The notes beneath the pieces are model-generated. The model saw nothing but the letters and a program-made list of their open reading frames with translations, was not told where the DNA came from and made no database searches. From Coneutiohabitans sp964457925 (GTDB taxonomy: Bacteria; Zhuqueibacterota; Zhuqueibacteria; Zhuqueibacterales; Zhuqueibacteraceae), in contig CAYWGH010000009.1 in the NCBI GenBank assembly GCA_964457925.1, positions 124,001 through 188,000 on the forward strand: a stretch of DNA of 64,000 bases, written 5' to 3'. The position numbers and the translations under genes were made by a program. How positions within the stretch are numbered: position 1 is the first letter of the stretch; each line of letters opens with the position of its first letter. Positions 33,196 to 43,466 of this stretch are shown here, piece by piece.

Positions 33196-34665
33196 TCAGG
33201 CTTTGTGCAGCAGCCGCCGCCGGCGGATCATCTTCACGGTTTTGATGACGGCATAGTTCAAGGTGCCATGAATGAAACCGATGACCGCGCCCCAAAAGGC
33301 ATCGACGAAAACATGCTGCATAAAGGATGAAGAGGAATCCGGATCCACGAGATGGGCAAACGCCTTCCAACAACACCAGAGTAAGATCCACCACCCGATA
33401 TAAGGCCAAATGTAACGATCGTAGGGTTTCGTGTGACGGGCGGGCTTTACCGGCTCGAGCGGCGCCGGTTCCAGCGGCGAGGCTTCTACAGACTGTTCTT
33501 TTGCCAGCAGCGCCTCACACGATTCAATGCCCAACGCGGCCGATTTGCTGGCGGGATCGAGTTGTAGAATCTGGCGGTAGGCTTCCAGGGCCGCGCGCGG
33601 ATTATGCTCGTCGATAAAGCGGCGTGCACGCGTGAAGGCTTCGTTGATTTTCTGCTCACGGTCGACGCGTTCGAACGTGTCGAGAACGATTTTCAAACCG
33701 CTCTGGGCTTTCTGATTTCCGGGATCGATTTGCAAAACACTCTGCAATAAATCACGCGCTTTTTCCAGGCGATCGGCGCGCGCTTCTTGCTGCGCCAGCA
33801 GCAGTAAAACCTCGACTTGTTCGAGGGTCGCCTCGGTGATCGCCGGCGCGCCGGTTACCGCGGCGAGCGAGGGCGCTAATAAAACAAAATCGCCGTTGCC
33901 GCCCAAACGCAGGGGATTTTGCACGACCCCAAAAGATTCCGAGCGCCGCGGCGTTTCGATGGCGAGATGTTGATATAAATCGTCGAAGGTCAACGCCGGG
34001 TGTTCGTTGGTCATCAACTCGCTGAGAAGTTTGCGCAGCAGCAGATAGGAAAACAGGCCGTGCTCAACCTTTTCATCTTCCCAACAAATTTGATTGGGTA
34101 TGGCTGCGGTAATAAGATGGCGCCGATTGTCGCGCACCAGCGGGGCTAAGAAGTTCTCATCATACGCCACAGCGGTATCGTGCAACGCCAGGGTTCTGCC
34201 CTCTCCATCGGCGTTGAAGCCGCAATCCAAAAAAATCAAAATGCGTTGCGCCGCCAGCACGTGCAGCCATTCATCAAGCTCCGTGCTTGCGATTGCCGTG
34301 CCTGCGAGATCGCTTTGCATCGTATCATACGTGGCCAAATATTGCAGCCGTAAAGGTCCGGCGCTCGTCGCCCCTCGTCCCGCAAAATAAATCCAGACTT
34401 CATCGCGTTCGCCCACCTGCGCGCCCAGCCAATAAATCACTTGTGAGCGAATATCGCCGGCGGTCGCATCTTCATCCAACAAAAGATGAACATTCTCCGG
34501 TTTGAATTTTCCAAAGCGCGGGTCGGTTAAAAATTCCTGCATGGCAATAGCGTCATTTCGCGCAAAGCGCAACGGTGCGATGGCGGGATCACGGTAGGTG
34601 TTAATGCCGATGATCAGGGCAAACCTGTCACCGGAAGCTGGGGGAGTTTGAGGTAATTTGTCCAT
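33196..34665 (-). CDS. Caspase-fold (peptidase C14-like) protein lacking catalytic residues, with TPR and membrane helices
   Basis: The 489-residue protein starts with a p20-like caspase fold (RFALIIGINTYRDP, LRFARNDAIAMQEFL). At the catalytic His position, where YFAGHG is expected, the sequence is YFAGRG (R97). At the Cys position, D-x-C-F-S-G reads DCGFN (G149). Both catalytic residues are therefore gone. A TPR-like region follows (about 280-400), then two C-terminal membrane helices (WPYIGWWILLWCCWKAF and FWGAVIGFIHGTLNYAVI). It probably acts as a binding scaffold rather than a peptidase (inference). The ATG at 34665 gives a clean domain start; a TTG at 34746 would extend it. Confidence 0.82.
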   Translation of the reverse strand: MDKLPQTPPASGDRFALIIGINTYRDPAIAPLRFARNDAIAMQEFLTDPRFGKFKPENVHLLLDEDATAGDIRSQVIYWLGAQVGERDEVWIYFAGRGATSAGPLRLQYLATYDTMQSDLAGTAIASTELDEWLHVLAAQRILIFLDCGFNADGEGRTLALHDTAVAYDENFLAPLVRDNRRHLITAAIPNQICWEDEKVEHGLFSYLLLRKLLSELMTNEHPALTFDDLYQHLAIETPRRSESFGVVQNPLRLGGNGDFVLLAPSLAAVTGAPAITEATLEQVEVLLLLAQQEARADRLEKARDLLQSVLQIDPGNQKAQSGLKIVLDTFERVDREQKINEAFTRARRFIDEHNPRAALEAYRQILQLDPASKSAALGIESCEALLAKEQSVEASPLEPAPLEPVKPARHTKPYDRYIWPYIGWWILLWCCWKAFAHLVDPDSSSSFMQHVFVDAFWGAVIGFIHGTLNYAVIKTVKMIRRRRLLHKA

Positions 34666-34844
34666 GGCAACCGTGGCAAATGGTGATATCCAAAATAGCC
34701 TGCGTTGCAGCGCAAAACGCCAACCCTTTGGCTGCCGCCCGCACAAACTTCGCGGGCGATGGAATATTTTATGAGATTTCTAACGGCAAAACCGGCATTC
34801 TGCGGAAATTTTGCCAGGTTTTCTAGGCAAGAGAATCGCTTGCC

Positions 34845-37199
34845 TCAGCGCACGCGCAGCAGTTTATCGCCGTTGCTTTCGAACACGATCGCGCCGTTCA
34901 AGTCGGTGCGCAGCAAGGGAATGCGAAGGGAATCATACCTCGCCACAATCATCGCATCCGGGTGGCCGAATTTATTGCGCCGACCGGCAGAGGCAACGGC
35001 CCAATCCGGCGTCACGGCGGCCAGAAAAGCGGGAAGGCTCGAGGTGCGGCTGCCATGGTGCCCGACTTTGAGAAGATCGCTGTCGAGCGCCTGCGCATGC
35101 TTGAGCATTTGATATTCTCCCCAGCCCTCGGCATCGCCGGGGAAAAGTATGCGGGTTTTTCCGAAAAGTATTTTGATGACAACAGAGGCATCGTTGACAT
35201 TCGGTTGAGGCTGATGGGCGTTGCCGGATCGAAGCGCCATGATTTGCGCCGGGCCAAATCCGTGCAAGCGCTCGCCGGCGCGCAACACACGCCGCGTCAC
35301 ATTCAGGCTATCCAGCAAACGCTCACAAAACTGCTCCAGTTCAGAATCGATTTCAGCGCCGCAAAAGTAAACGGAATCAATCGCGATCGCCTGCGCCAAT
35401 GCGGGCAAGCCGCCGAGGTGATCGGCATGCGGATGCGAGATAATCACGGCGGCAAGGCGGTCAATGCCGCGCAGGCGCAAATAGGGCAACAAGACACGTT
35501 CGCCGGCATCATATGAATCATCGCGCGGGCCGGCATCGATTAGCATCTGCTTGCCGCCGGGAAATTCCAGCAACGCGGCATCGCCCTGGCCGACATCAAA
35601 AAACGTCACACGCAGTTTCGGCTCAAAATTGAGCGCAACAGGCCAAATATAAAAATTGAGCGTGAGCAGCATTGCCGGCAACAAAAACCGCCGCATGCGC
35701 TGTCGCCGCCACTCCACAAATGTGATAAGTCCGAGAACATAACCCAACAAGAGCAACAGCGGCGCCGAACCGCTCGCCAGGCTTGCGAGAGGAATAGTCG
35801 CCAGCCATTTCGTGAATGCGATCATCCAAGCGGTGAGCAACTCGGCCACGGCGCCGAATGCCGAGGAAACGAACCCGGAAAACGGCGCACAGAAACACGC
35901 GATTGCGGCAGTCGCCACAATGACGAAGGAGGCCGGAATGACGATCAGATTTCCCCACAGGGAGGCAAACGGCACGCGGCCGAACGAGGTAAGGGTAAAT
36001 GGCAATGTCGCGAGTTGCGCGGCGAGTGATACGGCAAGCAGCGCCAGCGCCCATCGCACCAATGGCCAGCGCCACGGGATCAGGCGCATGAAGGCAAAGA
36101 GCAAAGGACGTTCAAGATATGCAATGCCGAACATGGCGGCAAACGACAGTTGAAAGCTGATTTGAAAAAGCTGCAACGGCTGCCAGAGCAGAATGATCAG
36201 CGCGGCCAAGCCAAGGTTGTTATAGATGTTGGTGGTGAGTTCGCCGGCGCGCCCCAGCAGCAATACGGCGGCCATGATGGTGGCGCGCACAATCGGCGGC
36301 TGCAAGCCGGTTAAGCAGGCATAAAAAATCAAGCCGCCAATGATGATCGGCGATTGCCCGCGCGGCGGCACGCGGCAAAGCTCGACCAGCATAATCAACA
36401 TCAGCGCAATAAAACCGACGTGCAAGCCTGAAACGGAAAGAATGTGAATCAAACCGGTGCGCGAGAAGCTTTCCATGACCTCCGAGGAAATGTCAACGCG
36501 CTGGCCGATCAGCAAGCCTTTCAGCATGGCAAGTTCCTGCCCGCTGGCAAAGCGCGCCAGTTGCGTCTCCGTCCACAGTTGCGCGCGGGCGACCAGCGCC
36601 GGCAAGGAAAAAAATGGCAATTCCCCGGCGCGCCACAGCAACGAATCAGAGCTGTAGAGAATTGCCCCAATGCCTTGCGCCTGCAAGTAAGCGCGATAAT
36701 CGAACGCGGACGGGTTTCGTCTCGAGTCCGGCAAGGAGAGCCGGCCACGCAGCATAATCTTTTCGGAAACGATAATCGCATCCTGCGCTTTGAAATAAAC
36801 GAGCAGATTGCCTTGCGCAGGCTGCCAGCCGGAACCGTCGTTGAGGGCGCGGGCTTCGCAAAGAAATCGGCGGGAGTTGTGGCGCACTTCTGCCGCGGTT
36901 TTAACTTCTCCCAACACCAAAACTTCTCGGTTATCCTGTGCCCATGCCGAGAGGTCGCCGCGCGCAGGAATCTTTCCGAGATGCGTGCGCAGCATGCCTG
37001 CAAATAAACAGGCAACTAGTAACAGAACCGTTTCCAACGGAGAATATTTTTCACTGCCGGCAAGAATGATCAGAAAAGCGGCGAGCAAAAGGAGTGTGAA
37101 AACAAAAATCAATAACACGGGGGAGAAATTGCAGAAGTGTTGCGTAAGAATCCCCACACCGAAGGCAAGCGCAAGGAATAAGACCGGGCGTTTGGCCAT
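34845..37199 (-). CDS. comEC: DNA uptake channel protein ComEC/Rec2
   Basis: The 784-residue inner-membrane protein has several N-terminal helices, an OB-like DUF4131 region, and the Competence domain with GLLIGQRVDISSEVMESFSRTGLIHILSVSGLHVGFIA. A C-terminal metallo-beta-lactamase-like domain carries TFFDVGQGDAALLEFPGG, ISHPHADHLGG and KVGHHGS. It transports single-stranded DNA during natural transformation. The start at 37199 is preceded by GGGGAGA; an earlier ATG at 37232 is less likely. Its presence suggests natural competence, though no other com gene is in the window. Confidence 0.95.
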   Translation of the reverse strand: MAKRPVLFLALAFGVGILTQHFCNFSPVLLIFVFTLLLLAAFLIILAGSEKYSPLETVLLLVACLFAGMLRTHLGKIPARGDLSAWAQDNREVLVLGEVKTAAEVRHNSRRFLCEARALNDGSGWQPAQGNLLVYFKAQDAIIVSEKIMLRGRLSLPDSRRNPSAFDYRAYLQAQGIGAILYSSDSLLWRAGELPFFSLPALVARAQLWTETQLARFASGQELAMLKGLLIGQRVDISSEVMESFSRTGLIHILSVSGLHVGFIALMLIMLVELCRVPPRGQSPIIIGGLIFYACLTGLQPPIVRATIMAAVLLLGRAGELTTNIYNNLGLAALIILLWQPLQLFQISFQLSFAAMFGIAYLERPLLFAFMRLIPWRWPLVRWALALLAVSLAAQLATLPFTLTSFGRVPFASLWGNLIVIPASFVIVATAAIACFCAPFSGFVSSAFGAVAELLTAWMIAFTKWLATIPLASLASGSAPLLLLLGYVLGLITFVEWRRQRMRRFLLPAMLLTLNFYIWPVALNFEPKLRVTFFDVGQGDAALLEFPGGKQMLIDAGPRDDSYDAGERVLLPYLRLRGIDRLAAVIISHPHADHLGGLPALAQAIAIDSVYFCGAEIDSELEQFCERLLDSLNVTRRVLRAGERLHGFGPAQIMALRSGNAHQPQPNVNDASVVIKILFGKTRILFPGDAEGWGEYQMLKHAQALDSDLLKVGHHGSRTSSLPAFLAAVTPDWAVASAGRRNKFGHPDAMIVARYDSLRIPLLRTDLNGAIVFESNGDKLLRVR

Positions 37200-37499
37200 A
37201 AGGTCTCCCCGTTGAAAAAATCCCAAACCCAAAGCGTTTGAAACGTGATGGCAAGCGCCAATCTATCACATCCCTCCATTGTTTGCAATCCCAATTTCGT
37301 GGCGTGAAATTTGACGATTGTGGCAGCATGTCTCATGCACAAACAGCGCCTGTTGGCCGGCTAACCGCATTTCGGCGCGATGTCGGTATGTTTAAAGCTG
37401 AATATTTGGAAGCTAAGTCATGTCGCTTTTGATGACGCTTTCGCAACAATCGACAAAGCATCGCGCCTATAACGTCCGGCAATTTCAAGAAGGGAACTC

Positions 37500-38294
37500 A
37501 TGCGCCAAATTGATGCACTGAGGCGACTTTATCGCGAGCATTTCGGCAGAGGGATGGCCCTGCTGCTCGTCACCGCGCCGGGCGTTCTGTTGGCACAGCC
37601 TAACAAACCGGCAACGCCGCTGACAGTCGGCGTGTATCCGGTGCAAACAATACAAAATAATACTATATCACCCGGCGATTCGTTAGTGCAAGCGCGGGCA
37701 AACGAAATTGGTCACATGCTGGCGACGGCGTTGCATCAGCGCCAGGATTTGCTGGTGTTTTTTCCCGAGATTCTTGCGGCGCATCTGCAGCAACAGGCGC
37801 CCGGCAATCCGAGCGATAAGAACCACGTACAGCAGCTTTGCGCCGATCTTGCCATGCAAAAATTGATTGCGCCAACCGTTGAAATATTGGCCAGCGCGCC
37901 GGAAATCAAGCAACGTTGGCGTCTGCTGTTGCGCTGGCTCGACAGCGCTTCGGGCGAAGCGACAAAATCTCAAGCGGTTGAATTTGAGATCAATATAATG
38001 CAATCCTATGATCTTAACCAGCAACCGCCGGGATTCGAGGCGGATAAGATCGTTTCAAATTTACTAAGCAAACCGGAATTCATGCTCGCCCAAACGCCGG
38101 AGCCGCCTGCGCTGCCGGCGTCGTCAGCACTACCGGAGCTTGATTCCCCTCCTGCTAAAAAACGGCGATGGCTTTGGTATCTCACGGGTGCGGCGGCTGT
38201 CGGCGGCTCCGCTTATTGGATTTTCGGACGCGCGCCGGAAAACACCGATACGCCGCAGCTTTTACCCGAACCGCCCGGCCCTCCGCCAAAATAA
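37500..38294 (+). CDS. Unknown exported protein with C-terminal membrane anchor
   Basis: This 264-residue protein is not recognised. It has an N-terminal export signal (MALLLVTAPGVLLAQ), a soluble domain (about 40-190) starting PLTVGVYPVQTIQNN, and a membrane helix near the end (WLWYLTGAAAVGGSAYWIF, about 223-241). A Pro-rich tail follows. The N-domain resembles a periplasmic NTPase-independent scaffold such as GNA1162-like proteins, but that is only an impression. It has a good ribosome site (AAGAAGGG). It is 57 bases upstream of a giant secreted protein gene, so they probably share an operon. Confidence 0.75.
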   Translation: MRQIDALRRLYREHFGRGMALLLVTAPGVLLAQPNKPATPLTVGVYPVQTIQNNTISPGDSLVQARANEIGHMLATALHQRQDLLVFFPEILAAHLQQQAPGNPSDKNHVQQLCADLAMQKLIAPTVEILASAPEIKQRWRLLLRWLDSASGEATKSQAVEFEINIMQSYDLNQQPPGFEADKIVSNLLSKPEFMLAQTPEPPALPASSALPELDSPPAKKRRWLWYLTGAAAVGGSAYWIFGRAPENTDTPQLLPEPPGPPPK

Positions 38295-38351
38295 ATGCGA
38301 CTCGCCGCCGCTCGTCTGCCGCCGCAGCGGTAGAATGTTGGAGACTTTACG

Positions 38352-41300
38352 ATGCAACAATGGATGGCACAACCGACGAGGCGTTATCTTGCTCCCCGGC
38401 TCTTTCTTTCCCAGCAGAATCGGTTTATTCTGAATTTTATCCTTTGTCAACAGCGATGGTCTGCGCATCTCGGATATTGCGCATTTACTCTGCTGCTCTT
38501 CATCTTTTTTCCGCAGGAAATTTTTCCACAAACACCGGGCAACCTGCCGATCGTGACGGCTTCCGGCAGACAGCTTGTTTCGACGGTGATCGCGCCGCAA
38601 GCTGAAGCCGCCGTGATGATATGGCGCGATGAGCGCACGAACGCCAGGCCCGTCTTGTATGCGCAACGCTTGAATCAATTTTGGCATCCGGTTTGGCCTG
38701 CCAACGGGATTGCCATTTCCAATGACAACAGCAGTGTTGTGGCATATTCCAGCGCCGTTCCCGCGGGCGCAACCGGCGACGTCATCATCGCATGGCAAAG
38801 CGAAACGAATGATGACGGCGATATTTATGCTCAGCGCATCAGCGCCAGCGGCGCGCGCCTGTGGGGCGAAGAGGGCATCACGATTTATCGAGGAAGCCGC
38901 GAGCAGGGCGCGCCCCTTGCGGTCAGCGACGGCGAGGGCGGGGCATTTGTGATTTGGCAGGATCAGCGCAGCGGCGGCCAGGGAATTTATGCACAGCGAT
39001 TGAACAGTTCAGGCGCAAAATTATGGGCAGAAACGGGTGTTTCGTTGGCGCGCTTGCGGCGGGATCAGGCTTTAGGCGATGCTGCGGCAACGCCTGACGG
39101 CGGATTTGTCGCCGTTTGGACGGATGAAGACTCCAATCCCCGGCGTGTTTATGTGCAGCGTGTGAATGCCGCAGGCCATGCGCAATGGGGAGAGGGCAGA
39201 GCTGTTGCCACGACCATTTTTCATCAAAGCGCGCCGCGCCTGACTGTTACGCCGGGCGCCGGACAGGATTTCAGCGTGAAAGCCGCATGGCTTGAAAGGC
39301 GATTGCCGGGTGCGCAGAATGTTTATGCGCAAAATCTCAATGCTGCCGGCGCCACATTGTGGGGAGACGGCATTGTTGCCGGTAGAGGCAGCGGCGAACA
39401 AAGCGCTGTTCAGTTGTTGGCGGCAGCCGACGGCAGCTTATTACTCGGATGGCAGGACGGCCGCAATGATATGGCAGATATTTACGGCCAGCGCATCGAT
39501 GCCAGCGGGAGATTGTTGTGGAGCGCCGAGGGCGTGGCCGTTGCGCGGTTCTCCCGATCGCAAACCAGCCCGCGTCTCGCCTCTGACGGCCAGAACGGGT
39601 TCATTTGTGTTTGGCTTGACGATCGCAGCGGAGAGAATATCACGGCGCAGCGCATCACCAACGAAGGCAGACCGGCGTGGGCGAGCGAGGGCGTGCCGCT
39701 CAAGTTGCAGAACGGCGAGGTCACACAACCCGCAATTTTAGCGGCTAGCAATGGCGGCATTCTCGCTTCGTGGACGGATACGCGCAACAACAATGAGGAT
39801 ATTTACGCCCAGCCGGTAACGGCAGCCGGGACATTGGAAAACATTCCTCCGTTGATTACTTCGACGCCCGTAACCGAGGCGCGCGCCGGCAACGTTTATG
39901 AATATCGCGTCGAAGCCGTGGATTTCGATTCTGGAGTAACACCGGCGCTGCAATTGCAAGCCGCGCCCGCCTGGCTTATCCTCAATCAGGAGAATAACAC
40001 GCTGTTCGGCACACCCGCTGCCGGCGATGTTGGCGAAAGCACAGTTACAGTGTTGGCGGTCGATCAAAACAACAGCAGCTTTGCGCAGACTTATCAATTG
40101 CGCGTTGTCGCGGATCCGGAAGCGCCGCGCATCGTTTCGACGCCGGACACCACCGCGCGTGAGGACGAAAGATACAGCTATCAAATTCAAGTTGTGGGAA
40201 CAGGCGCCGATCTCAACTTGAAGTACGATTTGAAAACGGACGCAACCTGGCTCACACTCTCCGCGCAAGGCGAGCTTTCTGGTTTGCCTTTGAATGAACA
40301 TGTGGGAACGTATGGCGTCACGCTTACCGTCACTACTTCACAAAACAAGTCTGACCAGCAAGCATTCAGACTGCGCGTACAAAATATCAATGATGCGCCG
40401 TTGATCACCAGTGGTCCGCCGCCGCGCGCCACAGAAGGCGTGGCTTATCAATTTCGCTTTGAGGCAAACGATCCCGATGCCGGCGACGTTTTGCAATTTT
40501 CTGCGCCGCTGAAGCCCGCCTGGTTGCAGCTCGCCGCAACCGGTGAAATCAACGGAACGCCCAGCCGCGCTCATCTCGCGGACACGGTGATCACCATCGC
40601 CGTCGCCGATTTGGCAGGCGCACAGGATCGCAAAACTTATACGATTCCCATCAGCACGATTAATCAGGCGCCGCGCATTTCTTCAACGCCGCCCAGCACG
40701 GCCACGGAAGATGTGCTGTGGCAGTATCAAATCGTGGCCTCCGATCCGGATCCCAATGAAACGTTAAGTTATGCCGTGCTCACCGCACCGAATTGGTTGA
40801 CGTTGGATACGACGCTCGGGCTGCTGCGCGGCACCCCCTTCAACGAGCATGTTGGCGATCATGCCGTCCAGGTGCAGGTGCAAGATAAAGCCGGAGCAAA
40901 AGATCAACAAAGCTTCAGCGTGCGCGTCGTCAACACCAATGATCCTCCGGTTTTCACCAGCACGCCGGATACAGTTGCACAAGTCGATTCGTTGTATCGT
41001 TGTCTTGTCTCAACGCAAGATGTTGATGCCGGTGATCGTGTGCAAATTTCTCCGGTGGCGCTGCCGGCGTGGTTGACTTGGGAAGCTGCAAGTAACATGC
41101 TGCGCGGCACGCCCGCGCTGCGCGATACCGGAGAGGCGACTGTGATCTTACGCGCACAGGATTTGTTCGGCGGCATTGCAACGCAATCCTTTCGCATCAA
41201 AGTATTCAGTTTGAGTGCCCCGGACAATGTTGCGCCCGCCGCGCCGCAGAACTTAACCATCATTCCCGGAATCTGGAGCCGTTCAACGCAAGTTACCGCG

Positions 41301-43466
41301 CGCTGGCAAAATCCTTTCGACCCCAGCCAAATCAGCGGCGCATACTACAGAATCGGCGCGGCGCCGGCGAACAACGCAGATGGCACATTGATTTCCACCG
41401 CGAATGTCACGGAACTCAAATTTTCGGCAACGGTTGAGGGACGCGTTGCTGTTTATGTCTGGCTCGTTGATGGCCGCGGCAACGTCGATTATCGCACTGC
41501 GGCGCGCGCCGAGTATCTTCACGATATCACGCCGCCGCTGGCAGCGAGCGCCTTGCGCATCGCCACAGATAATGGCGGCAGTTGGACGCGCGGCGATTCC
41601 ATCACGTTCTTGTGGCAACCGGCAAGCGATGCGCTCAGCGGTGTTGCCAGTTATGAGTTCAGAGTCAACAGCGAGGCCGTAATCAAACTGCCGGGCGCAG
41701 CAACGAGTTTCGTGCGGCCTTCCCCTCTGGCGGATGGAAAGCATCGTTGGCAGCTCACGGCGCTCGACAGCGCCGGCAATCGCAGCACAGTAATGTTTTC
41801 GCCATTCGGCGTTGATCGGTCGGCCCCGGTTTTAACGCAAACCGCAATTGATACCGTGCAAGCCGGGCAGCCGATTCTCCTGCACGCAAATGCCAGCGAT
41901 AATCTATCCGGCATTGCAACGTTGCGCGTCTGGCATCGCACTGCCGGCAACGCCGCTTTTGTTTCGCAAAACATGGCGCGGTCAGGAGAGCTGTTCACGT
42001 CCACGATTACGGGCGGGGCTGTGCGTGCGCCTGGTTTTGAGTATTTTATTGACGCCGCAGATTCTGCCGGCAATCTCGCGCTCTCCGCGCCGGTTGGTTC
42101 ATTGCCCTGGCATGCTGTCGTGGTGCGGTCAGCGCAAGTGGCCTCACCCAACATGACGTTACGCGGGTATTATCAATTAATCTCCGTGCCATATCATCTC
42201 GAAGCGTCTGCTGCTGATGCAATCTTCAGCGATGATTTTGGCGCATACGATCCCATGCGCTGGCGCCTCTTTGCTTATCATGAAACCCAGGGCAACGTCG
42301 AATTCGGCAAACAAAATTTTCACAACTTGGAAGCCGGCAAAGGCTATTGGCTGATTACCTCGACGCCGCGGAATTACACCATCGGCGCAAGCCATTCGAT
42401 CACCACCGGCAAAAGTTTTGCATTGCTGTTGCAGCCCGGTTGGAATCTCATTGCTTCCCCGTTTGATTTTCCAATTGATTGGGATGCCGCACAAAAGCCG
42501 GCCGGCATTGAGTCGCAATTATGGGCATTCGATGGCAAGCAATATCTTGCACAAAACGGCGTCATGCAGCCGTGGCAGGGTTATTATGTGTACAATCTCA
42601 CTTCCCAGCCGCAAACGGTTTTGCTTCCGCCGCAACCGAGCAGCCGCCTGGCCAAGAACGCTGCGCCGCTAAGGTTGCCGGCAAGCGAGGCCGCAACCTG
42701 GCAATTGCAGCTTCGTGTGCGTGACGGTGAATTTGCCGATGAACAGAATTGGCTCGGCATTGCAACGCAAGCTGCGCCGGAGTGGGATGAACTCGATCTG
42801 AGCGAACCGCCGGCAGCAATGGGTTCATTTGTGTCCCTGCGCTTCCCTCGAAAGAATTGGAAAAAATTTCCCGGCAACTTTACGACGGATTTCAGGCCGC
42901 CGTCGCACGCGTTGCAGCAATGGCCTTTTGAAGTCAGCAGCAATGAAGAAGGTAAAACCGTGCAGCTCTCTTTTGCGGGAGAATTGTTGCCGGATTGGCA
43001 GTTTGTGCTTTGCGATGCGCAGAGTAGCCCGCTGCTCGTGCTGGATCCACAACGTGAAGACAACTCTTACACGTTTCGCAGCGGCAAGCATTCTCGCGCA
43101 TTTGTTTTACTCGCGGCACCCCGTGCAGAGATGAAAGCGAGTGGAATTCTGGCGCAGGCCCAGCCAACGGCGTTTGCGCTTGCGCCAAGCTACCCGAATC
43201 CCGCGCGCCTGCAAGATCGGCAAAATGCGCTGAGTGTGATTCGTTTCAGCTTGCCGGCGGCAGCGCCCGTCACGCTGCGCATTTTTGACGTGTTGGGCCG
43301 TAACGTTCGCACGCTGGCTGTCGCTCAGAGGTTTAATCTGGGCCATCACGAAATCATCTGGGACGGAAGAGACAATCTTGGCGTTGAGGTGGCGGTGGGA
43401 ATATACCTCTATCGGTTGGAAACACCTCAATTCACCGCAACGCAAAAACTGATCGTAATCAAGTGA
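38352..43466 (+). CDS. Giant secreted repeat protein: propeller-like and He_PIG domains with sorting tail
   Basis: The 1704-residue protein has a long N-region and a hydrophobic export segment (about 42-54). Eight repeats of about 54 residues follow (about 85-490), each with a W-x-D/E near a YAQR/YGQR motif, consistent with a beta-propeller. Five putative-Ig (He_PIG/cadherin-like) repeats of about 95 residues come next (about 500-975), each opening with a P-x-I-x-S-T-P type strand. Fibronectin-like modules follow (about 980-1260). The last 90 residues are a T9SS/FlgD-type tail (YPNPARL, LRIFDVLGRNVRTL, GIYLYRLE). Probably a surface adhesin or glycan-binding protein. A GGAGA ribosome site precedes the ATG. 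It overlaps the kinase gene by four bases. Confidence 0.85.
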   Translation: MQQWMAQPTRRYLAPRLFLSQQNRFILNFILCQQRWSAHLGYCAFTLLLFIFFPQEIFPQTPGNLPIVTASGRQLVSTVIAPQAEAAVMIWRDERTNARPVLYAQRLNQFWHPVWPANGIAISNDNSSVVAYSSAVPAGATGDVIIAWQSETNDDGDIYAQRISASGARLWGEEGITIYRGSREQGAPLAVSDGEGGAFVIWQDQRSGGQGIYAQRLNSSGAKLWAETGVSLARLRRDQALGDAAATPDGGFVAVWTDEDSNPRRVYVQRVNAAGHAQWGEGRAVATTIFHQSAPRLTVTPGAGQDFSVKAAWLERRLPGAQNVYAQNLNAAGATLWGDGIVAGRGSGEQSAVQLLAAADGSLLLGWQDGRNDMADIYGQRIDASGRLLWSAEGVAVARFSRSQTSPRLASDGQNGFICVWLDDRSGENITAQRITNEGRPAWASEGVPLKLQNGEVTQPAILAASNGGILASWTDTRNNNEDIYAQPVTAAGTLENIPPLITSTPVTEARAGNVYEYRVEAVDFDSGVTPALQLQAAPAWLILNQENNTLFGTPAAGDVGESTVTVLAVDQNNSSFAQTYQLRVVADPEAPRIVSTPDTTAREDERYSYQIQVVGTGADLNLKYDLKTDATWLTLSAQGELSGLPLNEHVGTYGVTLTVTTSQNKSDQQAFRLRVQNINDAPLITSGPPPRATEGVAYQFRFEANDPDAGDVLQFSAPLKPAWLQLAATGEINGTPSRAHLADTVITIAVADLAGAQDRKTYTIPISTINQAPRISSTPPSTATEDVLWQYQIVASDPDPNETLSYAVLTAPNWLTLDTTLGLLRGTPFNEHVGDHAVQVQVQDKAGAKDQQSFSVRVVNTNDPPVFTSTPDTVAQVDSLYRCLVSTQDVDAGDRVQISPVALPAWLTWEAASNMLRGTPALRDTGEATVILRAQDLFGGIATQSFRIKVFSLSAPDNVAPAAPQNLTIIPGIWSRSTQVTARWQNPFDPSQISGAYYRIGAAPANNADGTLISTANVTELKFSATVEGRVAVYVWLVDGRGNVDYRTAARAEYLHDITPPLAASALRIATDNGGSWTRGDSITFLWQPASDALSGVASYEFRVNSEAVIKLPGAATSFVRPSPLADGKHRWQLTALDSAGNRSTVMFSPFGVDRSAPVLTQTAIDTVQAGQPILLHANASDNLSGIATLRVWHRTAGNAAFVSQNMARSGELFTSTITGGAVRAPGFEYFIDAADSAGNLALSAPVGSLPWHAVVVRSAQVASPNMTLRGYYQLISVPYHLEASAADAIFSDDFGAYDPMRWRLFAYHETQGNVEFGKQNFHNLEAGKGYWLITSTPRNYTIGASHSITTGKSFALLLQPGWNLIASPFDFPIDWDAAQKPAGIESQLWAFDGKQYLAQNGVMQPWQGYYVYNLTSQPQTVLLPPQPSSRLAKNAAPLRLPASEAATWQLQLRVRDGEFADEQNWLGIATQAAPEWDELDLSEPPAAMGSFVSLRFPRKNWKKFPGNFTTDFRPPSHALQQWPFEVSSNEEGKTVQLSFAGELLPDWQFVLCDAQSSPLLVLDPQREDNSYTFRSGKHSRAFVLLAAPRAEMKASGILAQAQPTAFALAPSYPNPARLQDRQNALSVIRFSLPAAAPVTLRIFDVLGRNVRTLAVAQRFNLGHHEIIWDGRDNLGVEVAVGIYLYRLETPQFTATQKLIVIK

